DNA of 64,000 bases from UBA6136 sp044350805 (GTDB taxonomy: Bacteria; Pseudomonadota; Gammaproteobacteria; Methylococcales; Methylococcaceae): contig JBILGU010000005.1 of NCBI GenBank assembly GCA_044350805.1, forward strand, positions 1 to 64,000. The letters are read 5' to 3'. Each line of letters begins with the position of its first letter. The stretch's first letter is position 1. The position numbers and the translations under genes were made by a program. Below the pieces are notes generated by a model. It ran no database searches. It saw nothing but the letters and a program-made list of their open reading frames with translations, and was not told the DNA's origin. This document shows, in pieces, positions 28,254 to 36,956 of this stretch.

Positions 28254-28374
28254 GGCAGTCTCACCAACCTGACACCCGCGCATACTCGCAACCCATAAGA
28301 GGGACTCGTCCCATAACAAGCGAGAATCGCGTCAGGCGAGTGCTAAAACCCGGGCCTTTATGCCCGGGTTTTTT
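28254..28374 (+). ncRNA. Structured 3' untranslated region of the small lipoprotein mRNA (possible sRNA)
   Basis: CTCGC (28285-28289) can pair with GCGAG (28320-28324) and encloses a perfect inner hairpin GGGAC-TC-GTCCC (28301-28312); a GC-rich intrinsic terminator follows. A structured 3' UTR ending in a terminator is a common layout for 3'-UTR-derived small RNAs. This is a prediction from folding by eye only. Confidence 0.3.
28346..28374 (+). terminator. Intrinsic terminator after the small lipoprotein gene
   Basis: AACCCGGGC (28347-28355) pairs with GCCCGGGTT (28362-28370) over a six-base loop, followed by a T run (28369-28374). Confidence 0.88.
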
Positions 28375-28424
28375 ATGCTCGAAAGCTTTCCCTTTTGTTT
28401 CCCATGTGTCGGGGTTTCCCGAAC

Positions 28425-28452
28425 TTGACAGACATTGGGCAGCCTGTAAGAT
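28425..28452 (+). promoter_or_regulatory. Promoter of the 41-aa membrane peptide gene
   Basis: A perfect -35 TTGACA (28425-28430) and TAAGAT (28447-28452) are 16 bases apart, giving a leader of about 55 bases before the ATG at 28515. Confidence 0.6.
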
Positions 28453-28514
28453 ACGGCGCAGCGCTTGGCGCTATCTGAAGCCATTCAACAAGCCAACAAG
28501 AAAGGTATAAGCAC

Positions 28515-28640
28515 ATGGGAATGATTCTCGACCTGGTCGAAAAAATGCGGTCTCCTACGGGTATCGTAGTTACTCTGGTAGTTGTTACTGCCGGTGTATT
28601 CTTCGTTCGCTGGGTATTCAACGACGAAGAGCCGAAGTAA
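28515..28640 (+). CDS. Small single-pass membrane protein (41 aa)
   Basis: The peptide reads MGMILDLVEKMRSP, then a hydrophobic helix TGIVVTLVVVTAGVFFVRWVF, then an acidic tail NDEEPK. It has its own promoter (TTGACA/TAAGAT), an AAAGG ribosome site and a hairpin after it, so it is likely real although I recognise no family. The amphipathic start, one TM helix and charged tail are typical of small inner-membrane regulators or subunits of membrane complexes. The second ATG at 28521 is an alternative start. Confidence 0.65.
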   Translation: MGMILDLVEKMRSPTGIVVTLVVVTAGVFFVRWVFNDEEPK

Positions 28641-28705
28641 TCGACTTGGCTCCAGCAGCAAGATCGGGTCATGCTCTACCATAGACCCAGCTTACTGCTC
28701 TGCTT

Positions 28706-28733
28706 CATGATGGCCCCTCCGGGGGCCACCATG
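28706..28733 (+). terminator. Strong hairpin downstream of the 41-aa gene
   Basis: CATGATGGCCCC (28706-28717) pairs with GGGGCCACCATG (28722-28733), with one mismatch and a TCCG loop. No T run follows, so it may be a terminator with imperfect tail or an RNA-stabilising hairpin. Confidence 0.45.
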
Positions 28734-28798
28734 AGACCTCTCTTCCCTTCTATAGCTTTTGACTTCTTGGTGGCCACTTCGTTCAAGCGAGTTGGACC

Positions 28799-29689
28799 AT
28801 GAAGATCCTCATTACCGGTGCCAGTGGCTTTATTGGCCAGGAACTGGTCAAGACTCTCTCAAAAGACGGACACGAACTTTTTCTTTTGACACACCGGACC
28901 GGTCTGTCAGGAGAACATACGCTCGTCAATCGTCTGGCCGATCTCCCACAGAAAACATCTGCACTGGATGCCGTCATCAATTTGGCCGGCGCGCCCATCA
29001 TGGGAAAACCCTGGACGAAGGCCCGAAAGCAGGTGCTCTGGGACAGCCGCGTTCTCTTGACAGAGAACCTGGTCGAAATTGTCGCGCAATTGGAATCGCC
29101 TCCTAAAATCTTTCTTAGCGGCTCCGCCATTGGCATCTATGGCGATCAGGGCGATGCGTCTTTGGATGAATCGGCGGCTCTTAGGGGCGGGTTTGGTCAT
29201 CAGCTCTGTGTGGCCTGGGAAGACGCGGCAAGGAAAGCCGAGGCCTTTGGGGCGCGGGTGGTGCTTCTCAGAACCGGCCTGGTCATTGGCGCGGGTGGCG
29301 GCTTCCTGAAATCCATGGTGTGGCCTTTCCGTCTGGGGCTTGGGGGACCGATCGGTCAGGGCCAGCAGTGGATGTCGTGGATTCACCGCGAGGATCACAT
29401 CCGACTGATGTGCTCGCTGCTCGTGAACCCTAATGCCCGCGGCCCCATCAACCTGACTGCACCGCACCCGGTTACCAACACCGAATTTACGGCGACCTTG
29501 GCCCGCGTGGTTCGACGGCCCGCCTTTTTTCGGATCCCTGCAACGTTCCTACAGTGGATCTTGGGTGAAATGGCAGGCCTTCTCCTCGAAAGTACCCGGG
29601 TGGTCCCCGAGGCTGCGTTGAAACAGGGTTTCTCCTTCGAGTACCCTGAGTTAGAGCCCGCTCTGCGCGAAGCTCTGGGCGAAAACTAG
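28799..29689 (+). CDS. NAD-dependent epimerase-like protein, TIGR01777/YfcH family
   Basis: A 296-residue SDR protein with the nucleotide-binding motif ITGASGFIGQELV at the N-terminus and the YfcH-family signatures NLAGAPIMGKPWT and SGSAIGIYGDQGD, and MSWIHREDHIRLM further on. The family is widespread but poorly characterised; E. coli YfcH has no firm role. The gene stands alone, and its stop interlocks with the DUF3240 gene in CTAG. Confidence 0.9.
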   Translation: MKILITGASGFIGQELVKTLSKDGHELFLLTHRTGLSGEHTLVNRLADLPQKTSALDAVINLAGAPIMGKPWTKARKQVLWDSRVLLTENLVEIVAQLESPPKIFLSGSAIGIYGDQGDASLDESAALRGGFGHQLCVAWEDAARKAEAFGARVVLLRTGLVIGAGGGFLKSMVWPFRLGLGGPIGQGQQWMSWIHREDHIRLMCSLLVNPNARGPINLTAPHPVTNTEFTATLARVVRRPAFFRIPATFLQWILGEMAGLLLESTRVVPEAALKQGFSFEYPELEPALREALGEN

Positions 29690-29988
29690 AGAAGACCGCG
29701 CGACTCTACCGGCTCCATGAGATAGTGGATTCCTGAGCTTTTAAAGCGCTCCTTAAGCAAATCAAGCAGCGCTTGAAGGACCAGAGTCTCACCCACAATC
29801 TCAAACCGAATTCGTCGCTTTCTGCCCGTCACCTGTTCGACCAGACTCAAAGACTCATGATTTGACGCATGGGCGTAAATCGTTCCTGCCGTAAATTCAA
29901 GGGCCCCGTCCTGCTCAAGCAGGCGATCGATCAGCTCTTCCTCCAACAACGGAGGGACAATCAGCGTCAGCTTCTTAAGGTTCGTCAT
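29686..29988 (-). CDS. DUF3240 family protein
   Basis: A 100-residue cytoplasmic protein (LTLIVPPLLEEELIDRLLEQ...) of the DUF3240 family, which is repeatedly found directly after CzcA-type efflux pump genes. A PII-like ferredoxin fold is likely from length and pattern. It overlaps the RND gene by ATGA, so the two are translationally coupled, suggesting a regulatory or accessory role in metal efflux. No catalytic motif is visible. Confidence 0.8.
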   Translation of the reverse strand: MTNLKKLTLIVPPLLEEELIDRLLEQDGALEFTAGTIYAHASNHESLSLVEQVTGRKRRIRFEIVGETLVLQALLDLLKERFKSSGIHYLMEPVESRGLL

Positions 29989-32900
29989 CGCGCTGGAGGC
30001 TCTGCATAGCGCCGGTAAAGGATCGGCAAGAGGATGAGCGTCAGGAGGCTGGACGTGAACAGCCCCCCCACTCCAACAATGGCGAGCGGTCGCTGAATTT
30101 CAGATCCGGGGCCGGTTGCAAAAAGGAGTGGAATCAGGCCAAACGCAGCAATCCCCGCCGTCATCAGGACCGGTCTTAGGCGTCGCATGGCCCCATGCAA
30201 GACCACTTCCTCCATGGGTTGTCCCAACGCCCGCAACTGATTGAAGTGATTCACCATCATCACCCCATTGAGGACAGCGATCCCCAGCAACGAAATAAAT
30301 CCGACCGAAGATGAGACCGAAAGGTACTCACCCGAAAGCCACATTCCAAAAATGCCACCGATCACAGCGAGAGGCACATTGGATAACACCAAAAGCGATT
30401 GGCGGACAGAGCCAAAGGTTGTAAACAAAAGAAGGAAAATCAGGCCGATGGCGATGGGAATGACAATCGCCAGACGCAGGGCGGCCCGCTGCTGATTCTC
30501 AAACTGACCGCCCCACTCCAGAAAGTAACCGGGGGGCAACGTGACCTTCTCAGCCACGGTCCTTTGGGCATCCTCAACAAATCCGACCAGATCCCGATCA
30601 GCCACATTGCTTCGAATGACCGCCATGCGCTGTCCCCGCTCACGGTTGACCAGCACGACCCCTTCCGAGGTTTCAAGGCTTGCAACGACCGACAGCGGAA
30701 CTTTTTCGCCGCTGGGCAGAACCACCTGAAGGGCTCTCAAGGATTCTGGCTCCCCGGTGCCACGAAGGAGGAGGGGTGTCCGGCGAATATCTTCGAGGAT
30801 CGTCCCAATCTTCAGCCCCTCGATCTGGGCCCGGAGCATATCCGCAAGGGCCTCTGCCGTAATCCCAAGGCGCCCAGCCGCCAAACGATCCACCCGCACC
30901 ACAAGGTACTGCATGCCTTCATTTCGGGGCGTATAAACGTCAGAGGCCCCTGAAACCTGTCTCAAAACCGCGGCGATCTCCTCTGCCTTGGCATTAAGGA
31001 CCGAAAGTTCAGGACCAAAGAGCTTGATGGCCACATCTCCCCGAACCCCGGTCAGCATTTCCGTCACCCGCATCTGAATGGGCTGGGTAAAGCCGAAAGA
31101 GATTCCGGGAATCGTCTCAAGGACATGCCGAATGTTCTCGACCAGAGATTCCTTGTCCTTGGCCTTCCACTCTTCGCGAGGACGAAGCATCAGGAAGGTA
31201 TCTGATTCATTCAAACCCATCGGATCCAGGCCAATTTCATCGGAACCCACCCGGGCGGTGACATCCCGAATCTCCGGCACATGCTCAATCAGGGCCTTCT
31301 GGATCTGGGTATCCATTCGGACGGATTGTTCGAGATTGATCGACGGGAGCTTTTCGACCTGCACGATCAGATCGCCTTCATCCATTGTCGGCATGAAGGT
31401 CTTCCCGATATCGGTGTAGAGCACGATGGCCAGCACGAGAAGACCGCCTGCGATCTTGAAGACACGGTCTGAGTGCGCCAACGCCCAGATCAAGCAGGGT
31501 TCATAGAGTGCATGAAGCTTTTTCGAGAGCCAGGGTTCCTCGTGATGGACCCGAACCATCAGAAACGAGGCCAGAACCGGGATGACCAGCAAGGAGAACA
31601 ACATGGACCCTGACATTGCAAAAACGTTGGTCAGGGCCACAGGGCGGAAGAGCTTTCCTTCCAGGCCCTCCAACGACAACAAGGGCACAAAGACGATGCC
31701 GATGATCAGTGATCCTGAGATGACGGGGGCCATGACTTCCCGCATCGCCCGGTAGATCACATGAAGTCGCGGCAGGCGGGTTTTCTCAGGTTGCGTTGCA
31801 AGATGTGCCGTGATGTTTTCAACGACAACGACCGCAGGATCCACCAGTTTGCCGATGGCAATCGCAAGGCCCCCGAGACTCATCAGATTGGCCGTCAGCC
31901 CAAAGGCCTGCATCAAAAGGAAGGTAAAGAGGGCCACCAGAGGGAGAATCAGCGCAACGGTCAGCGCGGCACGGAAATCCCCCAGGAATAAAAGAAGAAG
32001 GATGACGACCAGGACGGTCGCTTCAATGAGCGCATGAATGATGGTTCCGGTCGCCCGGTCGACCAGAAGGCTTCGGTTATAAAACACATTGATCGTGACT
32101 TCAGGAGGCAGGGCGGGCTGGATTTCCTTGAGTTTTTTCTCAACGCCACGAACCACCTCTCGGGCGTTGGCCCCACGGAGGCTCAGCACCAATCCTTCAA
32201 CGGTTTCGCCCTTCCCTCCCCGGGTGACGGCACCATAGCGTGTCAGCGCACCGATCCTCACGTCTGCAACATCACCCACAGTGATCGGAACGCCACCCCG
32301 CTCAACCACGACAATCCGGCGAACATCCTCAAGATCCTTGATGCGGCCTTCGGTCCGAACCAACAGGGCCTCTTCGCCATCGCCCAGGCGCCCGGCCCCA
32401 TCATTTCGATTGTTCTTCTTTAAAGCCTCGATCAAATCGTCGATCTTGACCCCGCGAGACGACAGGCGGATGCCATCCGGAATGACCTCAAAGCTCCGCA
32501 CCATGCCGCCCAGGGCATTCACATCGGCCACACCCGCCACGGTCCTCAAGGCCGGACGGATCACCCAATCCAGGAGATTTCGGCGCTCACTGAGGGTGAG
32601 CTGATCCCCTTCGATCGTGAACATGAACATTTCACCCAAGGGCGTGGTCATCGGCGCAATACCGCCCTCAGCATTGGCTGGCAGAACGCCCCAAGCCCGC
32701 GCAAGTCGTTCGGTCACCTGCTGCCGCGCCCAGTAAATATCGGTGCCTTCCTCAAAATCAATGGTGATATCCGTCAGCGCATACTTGACCACCGATCGAA
32801 GCATGGTCTGGCTGGGAATACCGAGGAGTTCGACCTCGATGGGAGCGGTCACTCGGGACTCGACCTCTTCAGGGGTCATGCCCGGCACCTTGACGATCAC

Positions 32901-33041
32901 CTTGACCTGCGTTGGGGAAACGTCAGGGAATGCGTCGATGGGGAGCTTGAGGGCTGCCATGACGCCTAATCCTGCGATCAAAAGAGCGAAAAGAAGAGTC
33001 AGCACCCGTTGGGTCAGCGCAAATCGAATCAAAGACTCCAT
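29985..33041 (-). CDS. Heavy-metal efflux RND pump (CzcA/CusA family)
   Basis: A 1018-residue RND transporter with the standard pattern: one TM, a large periplasmic loop, six TMs, a second loop and five TMs. Motifs include IDAFPDVSPTQVKV near the N-terminus, PTMDEGDL in the second loop, and a TM4 motif AIAIGKLVDPAVVVVEN. CzcA-type zinc/cobalt pumps carry DFG...D in TM4; here the first Asp is replaced and the pattern is closer to CusA-type pumps, though a Lys and a Pro are unusual. The metal is therefore uncertain. The operon encodes adaptor and DUF3240 but no outer-membrane channel. Confidence 0.9.
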   Translation of the reverse strand: MESLIRFALTQRVLTLLFALLIAGLGVMAALKLPIDAFPDVSPTQVKVIVKVPGMTPEEVESRVTAPIEVELLGIPSQTMLRSVVKYALTDITIDFEEGTDIYWARQQVTERLARAWGVLPANAEGGIAPMTTPLGEMFMFTIEGDQLTLSERRNLLDWVIRPALRTVAGVADVNALGGMVRSFEVIPDGIRLSSRGVKIDDLIEALKKNNRNDGAGRLGDGEEALLVRTEGRIKDLEDVRRIVVVERGGVPITVGDVADVRIGALTRYGAVTRGGKGETVEGLVLSLRGANAREVVRGVEKKLKEIQPALPPEVTINVFYNRSLLVDRATGTIIHALIEATVLVVILLLLFLGDFRAALTVALILPLVALFTFLLMQAFGLTANLMSLGGLAIAIGKLVDPAVVVVENITAHLATQPEKTRLPRLHVIYRAMREVMAPVISGSLIIGIVFVPLLSLEGLEGKLFRPVALTNVFAMSGSMLFSLLVIPVLASFLMVRVHHEEPWLSKKLHALYEPCLIWALAHSDRVFKIAGGLLVLAIVLYTDIGKTFMPTMDEGDLIVQVEKLPSINLEQSVRMDTQIQKALIEHVPEIRDVTARVGSDEIGLDPMGLNESDTFLMLRPREEWKAKDKESLVENIRHVLETIPGISFGFTQPIQMRVTEMLTGVRGDVAIKLFGPELSVLNAKAEEIAAVLRQVSGASDVYTPRNEGMQYLVVRVDRLAAGRLGITAEALADMLRAQIEGLKIGTILEDIRRTPLLLRGTGEPESLRALQVVLPSGEKVPLSVVASLETSEGVVLVNRERGQRMAVIRSNVADRDLVGFVEDAQRTVAEKVTLPPGYFLEWGGQFENQQRAALRLAIVIPIAIGLIFLLLFTTFGSVRQSLLVLSNVPLAVIGGIFGMWLSGEYLSVSSSVGFISLLGIAVLNGVMMVNHFNQLRALGQPMEEVVLHGAMRRLRPVLMTAGIAAFGLIPLLFATGPGSEIQRPLAIVGVGGLFTSSLLTLILLPILYRRYAEPPAR

Positions 33042-33048
33042 GCGGGAC

Positions 33049-34155
33049 TTACTCGGGCCTCGCGTCAGACGCCTGGAGCCACTTCGACTTCAGCCCCGCG
33101 ACGCCTTGAATGACGACAGGCTCCGTTCCCGTCAGGCCCTCGTGGATGACCGCGTAATGGGACTCCTCACCCGCCAGTAAGACCTCGACCGCCTCAAATC
33201 CGGCAGGGCTCTGAACGAAGACGTACTGGCGGCCTTCAAAATTGAAAATGGCCGCCAGCGGCACCTTGAGAATATGATCGGTGCTCCGATGCATCAGCTC
33301 GGCGTTCACGTGCATGCCGGGTCTTAATAGATCCGCACCTTCAGTAATTCGGGCACGAATCAGCGCCGTCTGATTCTGGGGATTCACGTTCTGGCTGATT
33401 TCAATGACCTGTGCGCTGGCTCTTGGCGTTTCAATGCCGATGCGGTCCCCAACCTGCGCTTCTTTCAGAAGCTCCTGTGGCATGTCGACTTCCAACCAAA
33501 GCTCATCAAGCTTACCGACACGAAAGAGCGGGGACAGGGCATCGACCTTCTGGCCCACAATCGCGATGCGCTCGAGAACGACGCCATCGGTGGGCGAGAT
33601 GACCCTATAACTCCCGCTGATGGGGCGACCGGTCTTGATCTGTTGGATGTCCTGTGCCGAGAGGCCGGAGGCCAAAAGCGATTGCTCGGCCGCCCGCAAG
33701 GTGGCCCTCGCCCGTTCAAAATCACTCCGGGTTTCCTGCCAACGCAATTTGGCAATCACGCCCTCCCGCAACAAGGCATCGTCCCGATGCATCTTGGACT
33801 CAGAGAGTGACAGAACAGACTGGGCATCGACCATCCCCCTCTGGAGATCCACCAAAGCGATACTGTCGATTTCGGCGAGGACCTCGCCTTTTTTGACGCT
33901 GACCCCCAAGGGCACGTTGACCCGCGTGATGATGCCGGACTGCAGGGAGGTGACGGCGAATTCCTTGGCCGGAGGGATCACCACTCGTGCCGGCGCCTTG
34001 GCCAGGGGAATGGCACCGATGACCTTCGGCAACGTGGTCTTCACATCGAGATGCTGAATCGCTTCCGCATCCAGCGAGATTGCGGGGGCTGAATCCGCAT
34101 TCCCACACACCACGAGGCCCAGCATCAAGGCAGGGGCAAGAGACCTCAACAACAT
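33049..34155 (-). CDS. Efflux RND periplasmic adaptor (membrane fusion protein)
   Basis: The product is a secreted adaptor of 368 residues with a signal sequence (MLLRSLAPALMLGLVVCGNADSA), a barrel-sandwich hybrid domain (LQSGIITRVNVPLGVSVKKGEVLAEID), a coiled-coil hairpin, and beta-barrel segments (VISPTDGVVLERIAIVGQKV). It links the RND pump to an outer-membrane channel. I chose the ATG at 34155, which starts the signal peptide, over 34176. The pump gene follows 7 bases later. Confidence 0.88.
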   Translation of the reverse strand: MLLRSLAPALMLGLVVCGNADSAPAISLDAEAIQHLDVKTTLPKVIGAIPLAKAPARVVIPPAKEFAVTSLQSGIITRVNVPLGVSVKKGEVLAEIDSIALVDLQRGMVDAQSVLSLSESKMHRDDALLREGVIAKLRWQETRSDFERARATLRAAEQSLLASGLSAQDIQQIKTGRPISGSYRVISPTDGVVLERIAIVGQKVDALSPLFRVGKLDELWLEVDMPQELLKEAQVGDRIGIETPRASAQVIEISQNVNPQNQTALIRARITEGADLLRPGMHVNAELMHRSTDHILKVPLAAIFNFEGRQYVFVQSPAGFEAVEVLLAGEESHYAVIHEGLTGTEPVVIQGVAGLKSKWLQASDARPE

Positions 34156-34294
34156 CGCATCTGCTCCAGAGGGCACATCCTGTCTCTAAAGATTTAAAGC
34201 GCAGCGAAAGCACCCGGAAATCCACACTGGACTGTCTACCAGCGGCTTGGAACAGTATAGTACCGAAACCCCTTGCCTGCCTTCATAGGTCAAA

Positions 34295-35188
34295 ATGCCA
34301 TCCTCTCTCCCGGTCTTCATTGTAGGTTGCGGCGACATTGGCCGAAGGCTTGCCCTCAGGTTCCTGACCGAGGGCTGTCCGGTTGCGGCCCTCGCGCGAA
34401 CCCCGCTTCGCGCCGAGACCCTCAAGGCGGATGGCATCACGCCCTATCTGGGCGATCTTGACGAGGCAGCGCCGCCCCTGACCTTGCCGGGTGACATTGA
34501 AACGCTTTACTACCTTGCCCCGCCTCCGGCGTCAGGTCCTGGGGATCCCCGCATGGCCCATTGCCTTGCGGCCCTTCAAAATGTGCCCAAGCGATTGATT
34601 TACATCAGTACCAGCGGGGTGTATGGAGACTGTGCAGGGGCCTGGATTGATGAGACAGCCCCCCTCAACCCCAAGACCGATCGGGCACGGCGCCGCGTTC
34701 AGGCTGAGCTTCTGGTCGAGGACTATGCCCTACGCACCGGCTGTGAAGTACTGGTGCTGAGGGTGCCGGGAATCTACGGCGACGGCCGACTTCCCGAAGC
34801 CCGAATTCGGCAGGGTCTTCCGGTCATTGAGCCCGCTGAAGCGCCCTTTAGTAACCGCATCCATGCCGATGATCTTGCACAAGCGTGCTTCAAGGCCAGA
34901 ACCTCGGGCATTCCAGGGGATGCCTACAACATCAGTGATGGACATCCCTCAACCATGACCGATTATTTTTGGCAGGTTGCCGACCATCTGGGGCTGCCGA
35001 GGCCCCCGGCCGTTCCGCTGGCCGAGGCGCGCAAGGTTTTGTCACCTTCGATGTGGAGCTTCATGGAGGAATCCAAGCGTCTCGACAATCGCAAAATGTG
35101 CGAGGAACTCGGCGTGGTCCTTCGCTACCCCACCCTTCAAGACGGCTTATGGGCAACGGCCCAGGGAGCCTCACCGCGCAACCTATAA
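34295..35188 (+). CDS. NAD(P)-binding SDR protein, YeeZ-like
   Basis: A 297-residue extended SDR with the glycine motif VFIVGCGDIGRRLA, the active-site region YISTSGVYGDCAGAWIDE, and RIHADDLAQAC further on, all as in YeeZ/YbjS-like epimerase relatives. The substrate is unknown. It diverges from the metal-efflux operon and is about 140 bases upstream of the persulfide dioxygenase. Confidence 0.85.
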   Translation: MPSSLPVFIVGCGDIGRRLALRFLTEGCPVAALARTPLRAETLKADGITPYLGDLDEAAPPLTLPGDIETLYYLAPPPASGPGDPRMAHCLAALQNVPKRLIYISTSGVYGDCAGAWIDETAPLNPKTDRARRRVQAELLVEDYALRTGCEVLVLRVPGIYGDGRLPEARIRQGLPVIEPAEAPFSNRIHADDLAQACFKARTSGIPGDAYNISDGHPSTMTDYFWQVADHLGLPRPPAVPLAEARKVLSPSMWSFMEESKRLDNRKMCEELGVVLRYPTLQDGLWATAQGASPRNL

Positions 35189-35290
35189 GAACGGCGGGTC
35201 AGCTTGGGGTGAAGGCGGGTGCCCTTCCCGCAGCGGTTTTATTTGGATGGGGCTTTGTCTTAAGCAACGCGCATTTTCAGAATCCATTAC

Positions 35291-35306
35291 ATTAGGGTAT
35301 CCTAAT
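35291..35306 (+). promoter_or_regulatory. Palindromic operator candidate before the persulfide dioxygenase gene
   Basis: ATTAGG (35291-35296) and CCTAAT (35301-35306) form an inverted repeat with a 4-base GTAT spacer, 19 bases before the ATG. A possible -10 box (TATCCT, 35298-35303) lies inside it, with TTTTCA (35274-35279) 18 bases upstream. Sulfide-oxidation genes of this type are often controlled by ArsR-family regulators such as BigR; no regulator gene is adjacent. Confidence 0.5.
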
Positions 35307-35325
35307 ATATTTGCGGTGGCGTACG

Positions 35326-36024
35326 ATGATCTTCCGACAATTGTTTGAGTCCGAGACCTCCACCTACACCTATCTTCTGGGCTGCCCGACCACCCGTCGC
35401 GCCCTGTTGATTGACCCGGTTGCCACTGAAGTTGAAACCTACATCGCACTCCTTGAGCGACTGGACCTCCATCTCGTCTATACCCTTGAAACCCACGTTC
35501 ATGCGGACCACATCACAGCTTCCGGACTCCTGAGGGATCGCCTCGGCAGCCAAAGCGTGGTGCATCAAGCCGCTGGAACCCTCTGCCCCGATCTTCTCGT
35601 CTCCGATGGCGTTCGATTGCAGATGGGATCCATCGAGTGGCGGGTCCTTTACACGCCGGGGCATACCCAAAGCTGTGTCAGCTACCTTTTCGAAGACCGT
35701 GTCTTCACCGGAGATGCCCTCCTGATTGGGGGGTGCGGTCGGACCGATTTCCAGCAAGGGGACCCGGGGCAGCTTTACGACAGCATTCATCAGAAGCTTT
35801 TTACCCTTCCACCCGATACCCTCGTTTACCCCGGGCATGACTATCAGGGCCTCACGGTTTCAACGATCCGGCAGGAAACCCAAAAAAATAGCCGGCTGGG
35901 TCCCGAAATGGACCGAGCGGCCTTTATCGAACACATGAATCAACTCAACCTTCCCCTGCCCAAGCATATCCATGCGGCGGTTCCGGCCAACCTCGCCTGC
36001 GGTCAGGTCGATGGCACGGCATAA
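35326..36024 (+). CDS. Persulfide dioxygenase-like metallo-beta-lactamase-fold protein (ETHE1/Blh family)
   Basis: The enzyme oxidises glutathione persulfide to sulfite in sulfide detoxification. The 232-residue MBL-fold protein has THVHADH, TPGHT, VFTGDALLIGG and the terminal metal-ligand histidine in VYPGHDY, plus the ETHE1-type segment CGRTDFQQGDP. The start at 35326 (MIFRQLFESET) was preferred to an upstream TTG at 35311, which would overlap the operator-proximal leader. It is followed 9 bases later by a TauE-type exporter, the pairing known from BigR-regulated operons. Confidence 0.87.
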   Translation: MIFRQLFESETSTYTYLLGCPTTRRALLIDPVATEVETYIALLERLDLHLVYTLETHVHADHITASGLLRDRLGSQSVVHQAAGTLCPDLLVSDGVRLQMGSIEWRVLYTPGHTQSCVSYLFEDRVFTGDALLIGGCGRTDFQQGDPGQLYDSIHQKLFTLPPDTLVYPGHDYQGLTVSTIRQETQKNSRLGPEMDRAAFIEHMNQLNLPLPKHIHAAVPANLACGQVDGTA

Positions 36025-36033
36025 CGCACACCC

Positions 36034-36939
36034 ATGACGGGCTTTTATCTGGGCCTTGTGGGCGTGGGCCTGCTCCTCGGGCTTCTGGGGGGCGGTGGCT
36101 CCCTCCTGCTCGTTCCGATTCTGATTTATCTGGGCGACTTTCCGGTCAAATCGGCCATCGCTCTGTCACTGTCTGTGGTCGGGGCTACGAGCCTGATCGC
36201 GGTTTTCCGCCATGCCCGAGAGGGAAATGTCTGCTGGAAAAATGGCGTCGCCTTTGGGCTTTCTGGGATGCTTGGAGCGTATGGCGGGGGCCGCCTTGCG
36301 GGGTTTGTTCCAGAGAATCTTCTGATGATCCTCTTTTCCCTGATGATGCTGGTCACGGCCTTGTCCATGCTCCTCGGACGAAGACTTCGCTCAGGCGTCG
36401 AGACCCCGTTGGGCGCCCCCTGTCCTGCCCAACTTCATCTGCCGGCGGTGCTTTTCGATGGGCTCCTGGTGGGCATCATCACGGGGCTCGTGGGGGTCGG
36501 CGGGGGATTTGTGATTGTTCCCGCACTGAATCTTCTCGGCGGATTGGCCATGCGTGCGGCGATAGGCACATCGCTTCTGGTCATCGGCATGAATTCGCTG
36601 GCTGCGCTGATCGGATATCTCGGGCACGCCCCCATGGACCTCCCGACCGTCGCCCTGCTTTCGGCCATCACGATTCCAGCCAGTCTCCTCGGGCATCGCC
36701 TGTCCCGTCTCTTACCCCCTAACGGGCTCCGGATTGGATTTGGAGTTTGCGCCTTGGTACTTGCAGGATTTTTACTCCACCGCGAGGTCTCCTGGGCGGC
36801 GTTAGAGGCCGTAGAGACCCTTGTCACAGCGCACCAGGAGTTTTTCCGGGGCATCCTGACAGCCGCTGCATTGATGCTGCTGTACTGGATTCGAGGCCTG
36901 ATCCACCAAAAAGACCTTGGGCCGAACCCACCTCGCTGA
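36034..36939 (+). CDS. TSUP (TauE/SafE) family exporter, probably for sulfite
   Basis: A 301-residue membrane protein with the paired TSUP signatures GLLLGLLGGGGSLLLVPILI and GIITGLVGVGGGFVIVPAL in two homologous halves. The gene follows the persulfide dioxygenase directly, so the likely substrate is the sulfite produced by that enzyme. About eight or nine TM segments are predicted by eye. It converges on thyA with 17 bases between stops. Confidence 0.88.
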   Translation: MTGFYLGLVGVGLLLGLLGGGGSLLLVPILIYLGDFPVKSAIALSLSVVGATSLIAVFRHAREGNVCWKNGVAFGLSGMLGAYGGGRLAGFVPENLLMILFSLMMLVTALSMLLGRRLRSGVETPLGAPCPAQLHLPAVLFDGLLVGIITGLVGVGGGFVIVPALNLLGGLAMRAAIGTSLLVIGMNSLAALIGYLGHAPMDLPTVALLSAITIPASLLGHRLSRLLPPNGLRIGFGVCALVLAGFLLHREVSWAALEAVETLVTAHQEFFRGILTAAALMLLYWIRGLIHQKDLGPNPPR

Positions 36940-36956
36940 GCGTCCTTGTGATCGCC

